A stretch of DNA of 64,000 nt. Source: Mesaphorura yosii (Eukaryota > Arthropoda > Collembola > Poduromorpha > Tullbergiidae). Below, in pieces: positions 12,601-23,324 of this stretch; position 1 is the first letter of the stretch; every line of letters begins with the position of its first letter. Below the pieces are notes generated by a model, which worked only from the letters and a program-made list of their open reading frames with translations, was not told where the DNA came from and ran no database searches. The stretch lies in contig WIXG01000207.1 of assembly GCA_009869945.1 (NCBI GenBank), positions 62,001 through 126,000 of the forward strand, given 5' to 3'. The translations under genes and the position numbers were made by a program.

Positions 12601-15600
12601 AATTCATCAACGATCAACATAATCACACAGTCACAGCAGATATAAATCATGAACGCATTCAGCAGGTAACATGAGAAAACCCATCTGCTTAATGCTACAG
12701 AGCAAGTACATAAAATATCACAGATAAAGTTGCTAAGAATCACAGTCAAGTCGAGTTCAGGTTATCCCATTCCACTAAACTAAGCATCGGGGCGCGCAAA
12801 ATTGCGTCTGTGGCAATCGCCTGCGGGTACTGGTAACAATGTAATAGAATACTGAAAAATTTGAACAGTACATCGTAATTACGAGATTGTATGAGATTAT
12901 AATTGTGAAAAAGTACTCTTCGATAAACGCTGCTCGGCGAGGCTTTTTGTTGAGCGGTTGCGGCTCAATCGCGGGTGGAAACCAACCAGGAGCCCACGGA
13001 GATAAATTTGGCTGCATTTCAGGGAAGTTGGGCCGAATGTCTGGAAAATTGGCAGGAAAGGTTCTGTTTCTATTTCCTCGACCGCCTCCTCTCGTCCAAG
13101 GCGAGGGCTCTGCTTGAGCTATCCAATCGTCTGAAGGCCTGGCAGGTTGTCCGCGACGTCCTCTTTGTGTTTGGAAATTTCGGCCTCGGGGTCCTCGATT
13201 GGCTTGCATATGAAGATTTCTACGCATTCGCATTGGTTCGCGTTCAGTTTCAGAAAGTGTGCTCTCTGTGGCTATTCTCTTCATGTCGCTATATTGCGGA
13301 CCAGCAAATCTCAAATCAGTGTCTCCAGTCGGTCGTTCAAGTTCTCGCTCTGTTGGGCGAGCGTTCACTTCGTTTTTTTCTGGTTCAGGAGCGGAATCGC
13401 CTCGTTTTCTGTAACTTTTGGAGAGCACGACCGATGTTCTGTTATTGATCGATTCTCGCTCTTCTTCTTTAGTTTTGCGAGGAGACTTTTTGTCTGTCCC
13501 AAAGCGATCTGGTTTCTTTTCGTTTTCCGATTCCCTTGGACTCCTGGAACTAGAACTGAATTCTTCCCGGTCGCGACTTCTTTTGTCCCGCTTATCCGGA
13601 GATGAGCTTTCACTTTTCGTACGGCTTCGTTGTGAATCACCGTCGTCTTTCGGAGTCCTGTCTGGTGAATCGTAACGGCGGGATTTGCCCTTGTCTCTCG
13701 AAGATTCATCATCATCTGATTTGGATTTCGAACGTGGTTGATCTTTATTATCAATTAGTTCAGACTTCGAAGGTTTTGGCTCAACATTTAATTTGTCTTT
13801 GCTGTCACTGGACGAGTCGCGCGTTTTCGATTTCTTCGTAGGAGATTTCTGTTCTGCTTTGATGTGGTCTTTTGGTAGAGATTTCTCTCGCGAGTCAGAT
13901 TTTACCTAGGAAAAGAACAAATCGAGAACTTTAGCTGCATGTGGCTCCAAAGGGATTGATTAACGGAGTAGAAGGAAGAAAATTGAGCACTTTAGGCTTA
14001 CATGTGAAACTCGGATACGACTTAGCCGTGGGTCCGAAGCGTATTCGCTGGAGTCCGAAAGTGTTGATCCTACAGTTGAGGAAGTCGAGGTATCGAGGGT
14101 AGAACTTGAAGTCGACGTCGTCGACGTGCTAAGATTTGGTATCTTATCGCTCAAATTCGATGACTTAGGCCGCAGAGATTGCTTTTGCTTTAGAGTTTCT
14201 GAGACTTTCGCAATCATGGAAGCCACCTCATTAGTTCGTCGCCTTGCCACTTCCGCCTGCAGCAGTAACTGCACAGAACAGAATGGGAATGAGGAGTGTT
14301 AGTTGGTATTCTTACAGTAGTAGTGAACAGTACAGTAATATTCAGATAACAAACCTTTTCCTGTTTCTCCTTATCATTTTCTTTGATTGCCTTAAGTCTG
14401 GCTTGCTCCGCCGATTTCCCTTGAATTTGCAGAAGTTCGAGTTCGAGTTTCCTCTGCTGCAATTCGATCAGTTCTTTTTGCTTTATCAGAAGTTCTTCTC
14501 GCATCCTGATCTCATCTTCCTCAGAAATTGGAAGTGCAGTCGCTGGCGTCGGATCTCCAGAACTTTTTGGACTTGTGGATGGTGAACTCTTCAGTGCTTT
14601 CTGTACACAGAGCAGAATGGAAATATGAAGGGCGCACGAAAAAGAAGCAGCACACTTATGTCGCTTACCTTCGGAAGAAACTTTGGATTTACATGGATAC
14701 TTGAGCTCGGAGGAAGTTTGGCGACTGGCCAGCCTGGATCCATCGTTCGTGCTTTGATATCGAGTTGGTACAGTTTGTTGGGTGGAAAAATATCTGACCA
14801 AGTCTGTCGAAGTTTGTACATCTGCATTCTGGTTTTCTCATCAGCCTAGAAAAGTAAATAGAGTGCTACAGATTCTGCTCATCGTTAAGTTAGGCGATTT
14901 GTGCAAGTGCCTGGACTATTAAGCGTGTGGTGCATCTTACCCTTACCCGTTCAAACACGCCACAAAACGTGGTCACAAGGTTATGAGCAAAAAGAGGAAC
15001 GTAGTCCCGCTTCACATTCTTGAGAATTGAATCAATCAGGTACAGAACTGGAAGCTTCACATCCGCACGGCACTGGAAAAATGAAAAGCATAGAATAAAT
15101 ACATATTATAAAGTCAGTCCATTCTCAATTCTTAAATCTCTGATATGGTGTCTGCCGCGGTTATTGTCCATTGGGTTATTTCACTGGTGGTCGGTTCAAC
15201 TAAATGCACTTTCCATTTAGCTTAACCACAAGAAAACAAGAACCAAAGCATTAAAAACTGCCTTCAAATGCTATTCAAGCTTTATGCTTCTGGTTGCTGT
15301 TAATTTGTTAACAAGTAGTGCCACTTGTAATACAACTCCTAGTGCCTGCAACACAACGCATTCGCCCTGCAGCGGATGACAATGACAATATTATGCAGTG
15401 CACAGATCTGGCCTGGCAGAACACAAAACGACAGAAGAGCAAGAACCCCGCTCTTATCACCGCCCCTCGGTAATGATTTGCTAATGAGCTGGAGCCCGGT
15501 TGAGTTGAGGTTAATGCGTATGCGTATCAGAATTACTACGAATGAGTTTTAGAACCAGTACCAAGCCATCAGTCATTTTTAGACTGCTCAACTCAACAGC

Positions 15601-17327
15601 AACTCTTATTGGCGGTTGTCAAAGTATGTGGAAATATCATTTACTTTATCTGCAGCTAGCTATCATCACTTGTATGCATGCTGGTTTAATGAGCCGTGTG
15701 AGCCGCAAGCCAGGCGCACTTACGATAATTTTCAAGTTTTGTCGCAAACCATTGCTATTTTAACGGTAGTATTGGTAGACATGAACTTATGAACTTCATC
15801 TAAATGCGTCAATATATGCACGAGGAAACTCAGAAAAGAATCCACTGTACTGTAAACGGCTTATGAAACTTATGATGGGTTATGCTTTCCCTGTTGTCCG
15901 TTGTCCACATCCTAGCGTTAGCGATATAGCATAAATATCATGTAGAATCTAGAATTGACATAATCACCTTGCTTGAAACTTGCAAATTAAAATTCTCATA
16001 CGCATTAGCCACTCGCGATTCACGTTCGCGTTGGATACGACCTTCAAAGTGTACCAACAAAAGCGACGAGGCCGACTAGACGGTTCAGTACTTTAGAATG
16101 AGAACCAAGTTACGACCAGTACGACATTGGTATTGCAATTTTGCAATTGCCCTACTACTTAAAAATGCTTTCTCTCCCATCCTATTATCCATTGCCTTTC
16201 AATAATAAATGCTTCCCGTTGAAAACTAACCTTCGATGAGCAGAAATAGTCAATATTAAACACATAACTTATAATTTTACTATTTTATAGACACGTTTGG
16301 CAATCATTCCGAATGAAGGTCGAAAAGTTCAGCTCTTCAGTACTATATGAGTCACCTCGTCATCTGCTCTCAGCCGCATGCCGCCTTCCCAAGAAATTCT
16401 TATCAAATTGACAGAATTGATATCTTATCCGCATAAATTCTTGTTAAACGTTTTAAGTGTTAAGCCGTCTCTGCACTGAAGTTGTGCAATTGTAATTGTC
16501 TGTGTTTGTACTCATTTTTAACCATTCGCAATTTGCAAATATTGATTTTAGCTTTCTGTCGTGTTGTTTCGATGTTCTGTGACTGTGCAACGGCTAAAAG
16601 CCGAGTTCCAAGGACTCTTTTGCACGCGCACTCATCACCGCAATCAAAATCCATGGAACAATCGTAGCTTCACAATGCACGATTCAGCAATCATGTTTTG
16701 CCTGTCTGATAGGAAGGCAGGTCTTTGAAATGCTCCGCTGCAACTGCAGAGTTAGAACTAGAACGTTAATATGTAAATCAATATAGCTGTTTACAGTTCG
16801 GAAAACTGTTAGGCAAAGTTAACCTCAATTTCATTTCGATTCTGCCACGCCGCCGACATTTACAGTTAAAGCTAATTATTTTTTCTCGGAAATGTACCAT
16901 ATGCGTCTTTGGCTCGGCTTGTGAGCCAATTCCTTACACTCTAGCGGCTAATTCACCCTAAGTTCCAATAATTAATGCTTTACACCGTCACCTGTTGCCG
17001 CTTAGACCTAAGTCTGGCTTATAAAGCTCCAAAAATCGATCCAACACAAAGAATACACCGAAAACTCCATGAAATTCGTTAAAACCGGCTCGATAAGTCT
17101 TAACTAGCTAAGATTCTACCATGCCTAAGGCAAAATTAGCTTAATTAACGTCAACTTACCTTCGACAGATGTTTTTCGATCGTGCCCACGATGATCGGAG
17201 CCTGCTTGATGTAGTCTTCGGCCATCATTGTCAGCGAATTGATCAGTGGCTTGGAGTTGACCCGTAATGTGACCAATTCATCCGCGTACTTGACTGCGGC
17301 CTCGTTCTCTCTGCTGGAGCTGCCCAT
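9645..17327 (-). CDS. PCF11: PCF11, pre-mRNA cleavage complex II subunit
   Basis: Binds the RNA polymerase II C-terminal domain and drives 3' cleavage and transcription termination in the nucleus. Eleven exons in phase: 17160-17327, 14947-15072, 14669-14845, 14355-14600, 14002-14268, 12917-13905, 11511-12035, 11282-11421, 10950-11203, 10045-10855, 9645-9964; 1340 aa. The CTD-interacting domain fills about residues 1-150 (KLPVLYLIDSILKNV; SSIHVNPKFLPK at its end). A charged helix (EELLIKQKELIELQQRK) follows, then a long Ser/Arg/Lys-rich region and RG-rich stretches. Then come DLFGQQ and VQDLLNKLL. The first C-terminal zinc finger is CASCGLRF with HLDWHFRLNR, next to RRWYYNLADWIQFEEIEDL; the second is CPQCGEGF with a distal HPIC-H. 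The end, SGLCVIC, recalls the SGLC ending of vertebrate PCF11. Intron 1 is 2.1 kb; most others are short. Confidence 0.95.
12036..12916 (-). other. PCF11 intron 6 (881 bp)
   Basis: Second-largest PCF11 intron. The donor is GTACTT and the acceptor follows a pyrimidine-rich tract at 12036-12045. No embedded gene is visible. Confidence 0.75.
15073..17159 (-). other. PCF11 intron 1 (2.1 kb)
   Basis: Separates the first CID exon from the second. Both ends fit consensus (GTAAGT donor; CCAG acceptor). Only short, composition-driven frames occur inside. First introns of this size often hold regulatory elements, but none is recognisable here. Confidence 0.7.
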
Positions 17328-18332
17328 TTTACCAGTCGTTCTGGCTCTGCTTGCAGCAATCCAACTTCTACGTGGTAGTCGTCAGTAATGGGAAGAATAA
17401 CCATTCAAGAGTGAAGAGTGCAATGTGGTAGTTGAATACAATCGAATCCAAGACCAAGAGCCTAACTAATTTACCCTGCTAAGCCTGAATCTGAACTTTA
17501 CAGTTGACAATCGTTAAAATTACAACAATGGCCACGAATTTCAAACTTTCTCCTGGTTTCTGAAGAAATCGTCTCGTCTGTTGCTACACTTTTGCCTAGA
17601 CACTAATGAAATCTAAAATATCACAAAGTAGTGCATGCAGTGCTGTGCGTACTGCGTTCCCGTTCCTGATGCAAAGCAATTAATTAATTGCTGGCTGGCC
17701 TAACTTAACCCTTAATTAAATACCCAACGAGAGTACAGCACAGTAGAATAAGGAAAAGAGAACTGAGAGCAGCAGCAGCAATGATTTCGTCAGTCAGCCT
17801 CAGCCTACTTACGTATGTACGTTGTACTGTTGTACTAACCGTTCACGTTCGCGTACGTACAACGCAAATCAGCTAAACAGCCAGCAAGCTACCTAAACCT
17901 AAACCATGTGGTTATAACATAACAGAAGTAGAAACGACCAGCAGACGCCATGCCATTCTGGCCATTCACCATTCGTAATCATACACAAAAAGAGGAACTT
18001 TCGAAAAAGCGTTCGCGTTACCCAAGCACAGAATAAAATTACAAGCAAAAAATAGCCTGCAGAGCCCAACCATTTGCCAGCTTGAAGCTGAGCAGCCTTT
18101 ATTCTTGGGATTATTGGGACGATTCTTGTTCGAGTACACGTACGTGTAAATTAGCACTCGCGCTCGGTCTCATCGTGCCCCATTTTTGCAAAAACGATGA
18201 AATGTCACGAATTTGCGAATTGAGACCATAGACATGTCAGGCGAATTTATGTTTAAGAAAACCATGTTACATCATTTTCTGAATTTTTGGCCTTTATTAA
18301 AAAAAATTTCGACAAAACCGTACTGTTGCTAT
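17328..18332. other. Upstream region of PCF11 / downstream of the secreted-protein gene
   Basis: About 1 kb between two minus-strand genes. It holds the PCF11 promoter and 5' UTR and the 3' UTR of the 296-aa secreted gene (AATAAA on the minus strand at 18293-18298). No coding feature recognised. Confidence 0.5.
18293..18298 (-). terminator. Poly(A) signal of the 296-aa secreted-protein gene
   Basis: Minus-strand AATAAA 35 bases beyond the stop codon at 18333. Confidence 0.65.
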
Positions 18333-19373
18333 TTAAGGGCACCGGAATTTCCACGGTTCATCTACGAACCACACGTGAAGTGTTGTGATGACGTTGTCGT
18401 GCAAGCAATCCGGAATCGACGGCCCAACTCCTCCCTGGAATGGACGAAAGCGCAGTCGATCAGTTCAATTCAATGCGTAAACTTGTACTGGACGCTAAAT
18501 TAGAAAATGCATACGTAAAGATTATTTCTCGTCGGATACTCGAAGCGGCCGCCCGGCGACGTGCTCGCACGTCCAACGATGTCGAATCCGAACCCATGCA
18601 GCTCATCCTCATGGCTGAAAAGGAGGAATTGCGGCCGAACGTAGGAGCAGTTGGTGTTCCGCATTGCGTCGACGTCGTAGTAGTTGTGGAGACCCATTCC
18701 AATGAAGCACATGTTCCTGCTCCACTTTTGGTCGTACGCAAGCTCGCGGGTTCTCGGCGCTGGGGACGTCGTGTGGCAGGGCGTGGGGCCGTTCTGGAAA
18801 TACAGCTGAGTCCCAGTCCCCTGCAGCCCAAATTCGTCTGCGTCACGACCTCGCGAGCAAATGTCACCGGGGTACACGAAATAGGTCGTTATGCTGAACA
18901 CCTCGTGCCCATCGATGATGTCTGGGTAGTAGCCAGGATCCTCCCAGTAATTGTATGGGTACTTGAGGTTTGTAGTGAGGAGATCGCTTCGCAGCGGCTG
19001 CAAGACAATTAATTAAGCAATAACTAATTGGTTATCGTAAAAACCGAAAGCCTGAGCCTTTGCGTACGTTTGCCTGAACTCCGGCGATGTATCCATTCCT
19101 GTCAAACAGGAGCGCCAGCGTCCAGTCGTCTCCTTTGATGTACCGATGCCCGTGGAACCTTCCTCCGTTTCTGCAGTCACCGTGACTAATGCTTCGCCAG
19201 CCCTGCTCCTCTGCATCAGACTGCAATCTGGGCAGCGTGACGTAGTGCGTCGCGGATGGCTCGACTGGGACACCGAAAGTGGCGATTAGGTTGTGCCATT
19301 TGAGTCCGGCGAAGGAGCCGGTGACCAAAGCTCCGATCAAGAAAAAGATTGTTAAAAAAGAAATTGTGGCCAT
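18333..19373 (-). CDS. Secreted protein of unknown function, 296 aa
   Basis: Three exons join in phase 0 with GT-AG ends: 19068-19373, 18515-18997 and 18333-18434. Residues 1-22 are a signal peptide (hydrophobic core SFLTIFFLIGALVTG). The mature part has seven cysteines and is aromatic- and glycine-rich. Blocks worth searching are DGHEVFSITTYFVYPGDIC, GTGTQLYFQNG, RNMCFIGMGLHNYYDVD, PQFLLFSHEDELHGFGF and, from the last exon, TTLHVWFVDEPWKFRCP. The pattern of a short fold ending in a HVxF(x)nPW motif resembles a family of secreted invertebrate proteins without known function, but I cannot name a domain. The gene is divergent from the WAP gene 788 bp away. The last exon is not obvious as an ORF; it was recovered by splicing, so its boundary deserves RNA support. 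Confidence 0.78.
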
Positions 19374-20161
19374 TCTTGTTTCCTTCCTTTTCCTTCCTTC
19401 TAAATTTATTGTGTCGGACTCCTAACTGAAAATGAGAGCATTCTTTGCTGTGACCTTCCGCTCGGGCTTCATAATCTTCAATCTTTGAGTCGCATTACGG
19501 AAAGTTTTTGAGGTTTCGAGCGTATCAATGTCTAAGTGGTTTAAGAGATAATTAATTGTAGGGATTATGGCACGAATATTAATTCATTGTAATTTCCGTT
19601 GGACGGAATCGCCAATCAATGAATTTGGCGAGCGCTATCAGTTTAGACAGTTTATCCGTGACCACAACAGACTTTGACTTCCGACGATTGAACGAAACAA
19701 TGACCACCAGTTCGTTCGGTGCCAATATCGAAGACGAAGATTAGAAAAAGTTCTGAAAAGAGTCGAAGTTTTTTCGTAGTGTCCAATTCGTAGGCCAATC
19801 AGCCACCAAGAATAACACCTGAAGGTCGAGGTCGCACGTCGCACATGCTTGCAATGCAATTAAAAATGTCAAAAACAACCTGGCAGAAATCGACACGTGC
19901 AAGAAGACTGAAGACTCTTCCTTGCACCATCCACCAGCCGTTAACGTCAATGATGTTTTGCAATTTGCGTCCGTCCATTGTCCCAAAGACCGGAAGGACT
20001 TGAAGGGCAAAATCGTCGGTTCCTTTGCTTTAATTGCTGTTTGCCTGCTTAAAGCTTAAAGCTATTTGTCTTTTGGCTAATTTTTTTTTCATTTCTGCAC
20101 TTCTGCGTCTTTTACGCTTGACTGAGCTCAGATACAAGAAAGATTCACTGCATACTCCAAA
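19374..20161. other. Shared upstream region of the secreted-protein and WAP genes
   Basis: 788 bp between two divergent signal-peptide starts, so both promoters must lie here. Nothing else recognisable. Confidence 0.5.
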
Positions 20162-20787
20162 ATGGTACACCGAATCGTATTGGTTGTGCTTGTATTGATC
20201 CTGAATTCGTCAGGATTTCACGGATTTCATTACTACGAACCACGTAATCAATCTCGCCAAAAATTCTGTTCCTTGGAACTGGAAACTGAACTCCAAGGGC
20301 ACGTTAAGTTTTAATTACACATTGCTTCAATTTTGCAGCTGTCAATTTCATCGAAGGTGATCCCCACAGCTTCGTCTGTCCGTGGTACCGAAACTTGGCC
20401 CGCCATGTCCCGATGGGTGAGGGCACGTGCGACGGGAACATTTCTCCAAGCAAGTACAAGAACTGCCTCTCCGACGACGACTGCGCTCCTGAGTCCTTCT
20501 GCTGCGTCGCCATATGTCAAGGAATCACTCGCTGCTATAATCCGAGCCTGAACGAGTTCACCGACGAAATTGAGGCCAACCGCACGAGAAAGTGTGCGCC
20601 TCAGCCGGCAGCCTGCGCCCCAGTGATTGTGACGGTGACCGTCCCGACGACGACGACGACAACGGCGCCCACCACCACAGCCACAACGACAGAATCCGAG
20701 TTGCCAGTGTACGATGACGAACCCATGCAAACTCACAGACCCATGAACATCTCGAACATCGAGTTTACTGCCGAGGAAGGCGCCTAA
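20162..20787 (+). CDS. Secreted WAP (four-disulfide core) domain protein with Thr-rich tail
   Basis: Two exons, 20162-20243 and 20339-20787, joined in phase 1 by a 95-bp intron; 176 aa. A signal peptide (VLVVLVLILNSSG) covers about residues 1-20. The domain has eight cysteines in the WAP arrangement: the core C-x5-C-x5-CC-x3-C-x5-C is read directly in CLSDDDCAPESFCC followed by VAICQGITRC. WAP domains commonly inhibit serine proteases or act in antimicrobial defence; which applies here is unknown. After two further cysteines comes a run of threonines (about 15 in 25 residues), probably O-glycosylated, then an acidic tail. The stop is TAA at 20785. A plus-strand AATAAA at 21102 supports an end here, although a longer isoform into the exon at 21498 is possible. 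Confidence 0.82.
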
Positions 20788-21497
20788 GGCCTAAGGCTTG
20801 TCAGGCCAGGAGTGACCCTTCCTCGATGCTAAGCTTGACCCTTGAGCCCGCTTGCCCCATAGTTTAGTAAAAATAGAATAGAGACCAGGTCCATTTAGCT
20901 TAGCCCTTCTCGACCCCCTTGCGCTCTTCGGAAGGTATGGGCTCGGCTGACGACTCCTCTTTGATCGATTAGGAAAGAGGCTTACCGCACAGCAATTCAA
21001 GCGAGACAACGACAGCAGCCACCGCACCATCGCAGAAATTAAAGTAGGCAACCACAAACTTGTATATACGATTATGGCTATGAGCAAGTATGAGTTTAAT
21101 TAATAAAGTGTATACCTTTGCAGGTTCTGTAGACCTGACTTGTATTTTGGGCAATTATTTTATATGGAGAAGACGATATTTCATGCTCCACCGGACTCAC
21201 AAAACTACATGTTTGCAACGGAGGACGCGTGCACACCTGAGAAATTAGTCTAGTGTTTACGCTTTTTGTCGAATGTTCTATCGGCGTACGCTATTCCATT
21301 TTCAGAAGCCTTTCGCGGAGCGAGCACCAACGTGACTTTAAGGACAAATCTTTAATTATAATTAACACTGGGGTTACCAGAAAGTCGAAAGTTCCAGATC
21401 TGTTGACAAATTACCGGCCCCGACCCATTAAATTATGATGCTATGCCTGTGCTGTACAAATTCGAGATTTCAAAGTGATTGCACTCTTTTTCTTTAG
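20788..21497 (+). other. 3' UTR of the short WAP transcript and gap/intron before the Thr-rich exon
   Basis: About 710 bp without credible coding sequence. It contains AATAAA at 21102-21107. It ends in a strong pyrimidine-rich acceptor (TCTTTTTCTTTAG) at 21497, which shows that the downstream Thr-rich segment is an internal or terminal exon rather than a gene start. Confidence 0.6.
21102..21107 (+). terminator. Poly(A) signal of the WAP gene
   Basis: AATAAA 315 bases after the WAP stop codon. Confidence 0.6.
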
Positions 21498-23160
21498 GAC
21501 AACAGCCACCACCACCTCCCCCCCAACCACAACGACGGAGCCTCCAAGCACGTCTACCACCACAGAGCCACCTACAACTACAACGACCGAGCCTTCGATT
21601 ACAGTAACTGAACCATCAACGACTACTACTAAAATGCAGTATGGAATACCCCATGGGCGTTCCCTCCCAAAACCACCTCGGACGACAGCGACGGCAGCAA
21701 CAACGACAATACAAGCGCAAATTGCACGTCCTTCGACGCTTCCAACGTTTCCGCCATTCGATCTCTCAGAGTTTAACCGATTCCGGCAATTTTTCTCCAC
21801 ACAAGAGCCGTCAAACCTCGTCGCAATTGCTGAGGCTGGTCATGACGCAGCAGCATCGTACGTGGGACCTCGAGATGAAGTCCCGTCGAAGTTTGGAGTC
21901 CGGTCGTGGGAGAACGAAGAAGATGCGACAGAAGAAGAAAGTGCAGCTGAGCCTGTGTCGAGACTAAGTAAGTACGGAAACATCGCCGATTTTGATTTCC
22001 TAGCCCACCCAAAGTCGGGCTGGACAGCCATTGCCGAAGCCGATTCCCAATCAGCGGCTAGCTATGCGGGTCCGATGGAGTTCGATTTCGATCAGGCTGA
22101 ATTTCCATTGTCTGACTTGCAATCTGAAGACTCAATCGCTGCTTCGCCTGAACTCAATGAAGCCGAAGACGAAGTCATGGAAGAATTTGCGACGACAGCG
22201 ACGACTTCCACGACGGCATTACCGGAACCAAAAACGTCGACAGAAACAAGCTTAAACGCCAATATAGAGGAGGCCCAAGAAACTAGCACCGTTGCTGCTG
22301 CTGTACAAATCAGTGAACGAACAATGAAGAAACCTGTCAAGAGAGACGATGAACCCACAACGGAGCCACCAAACGCTACAGAGTCAGCAGCGACTGAACC
22401 AACAACCGTCACAACCGTTGAGTCCACAACTGAGCATCTTACAATCACGGAAGAGCCAAAGACAGAACTTCCCACCACAACGGAGGAGCCAACGACCGAG
22501 CGGCCAACCAAACCGGAGGAAGTCAGCACGGTGGCAACCCAGGAAAGCAGCACCACTGCTGGTGAAATCGCCAGTCGAACCATTAAGAAACCGACCAAGC
22601 AAGTAGAGGACGAAGAACCAGTCACGCCGGAGTCACCAATCAGCGAAAGCTCCAGCTCTCTTAATGAACAAGAAGCTTCCGTAGTTGATAATTCTGGTTC
22701 GGGCTCCTTGAAGATCTCAAAACCATACAAGTGGGAATCGAGCAATGTCAGCAGTGGATTCTCACTGTCCAGTTTCCAGAATTCTCAATCGTCCGCAGCT
22801 TCTCTCACCGAAGAAGAAAGGGATTCAGCTAAGGATCCGGAAAGCACTCAGGAGTTTGCTTCCGCGTTGGACTCCAATTTGGGTACTGGCACTGGCACTT
22901 CGAAAGGAGCGTCCAGCCTGGATAGCGGCTTCTTCAAGGAATTCTCCCTGCCGAACACAAAATTCAAGATGGGTGATTCCTTCGCCAAATTCAAAGATCA
23001 AAATTCTCGCAGTGCGGACAATTTATTTAAGCCCGGGTCAGAGTTTGGCTCAGAATCGGCTTCCGCAAATCAAAAGTCGGCGGACGCGTCGTCGTCTTCA
23101 TTATTCAAATCATTTGGGTCTGGAAGTAATGCCTTCAATCTTGAGTTGTCAAACTATTGA
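21498..23160 (+). CDS. Thr/Ser/Glu-rich mucin-like terminal exon; 5' part unresolved
   Basis: One long open exon of about 554 codons, entered through a splice acceptor at 21497 and needing a phase-2 donor upstream. No ATG with a signal peptide lies between 20788 and 21497, so it most likely belongs to a transcript that begins with the WAP exons; a phase-2 donor candidate is AAA|GTGTGC at 20591/20592. The exon starts with TTATTTSPPTTTTEPPSTST-type repeats, an O-glycosylation-prone mucin stretch. Two copies of an AIAEA..(4)..ASYxGP motif follow (about 21826-21870 and 22026-22080), then two copies of an RTxKKPxK motif in a second Thr/Glu-rich zone. It ends in a Ser/Phe/Lys-rich tail (KFKMGDSFAKF). 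Likely an extracellular or cuticle/mucus-type protein; no named domain. Ends at TGA 23160. Confidence 0.72.
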
Positions 23161-23213
23161 GGACAACGACGAATACGAGCTATGGAACGATAGAACTTAC
23201 AGAATTTGTAGAA

Positions 23214-23219
23214 TTTATT
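23214..23219 (-). terminator. Poly(A) signal candidate for XPO5
   Basis: Minus-strand AATAAA 106 bases beyond the XPO5 stop and only 54 bases past the stop of the opposing Thr-rich gene. Confidence 0.55.
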
Positions 23220-23271
23220 TTAAAAGATCTTGTTTAGAATGTTTAGACAGTTGAATGAAGTAGTAACTCTG

Positions 23272-23277
23272 AATAAA
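23272..23277 (+). terminator. Poly(A) signal of the Thr-rich gene
   Basis: Plus-strand AATAAA 112 bases after the stop at 23160. It lies inside the predicted 3' UTR of the convergent XPO5 gene. Confidence 0.65.
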
Positions 23278-23324
23278 ATATGTTCACTAATTTGCTCTAA
23301 GTTGCTACTTTTAATCTACGTTGT

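Noticed and set aside
22092-22745. 217-codon minus-strand Val/Ser-rich frame
   Set aside because: Antisense of the Thr/Glu-rich exon; long antisense frames are expected from such codon use.
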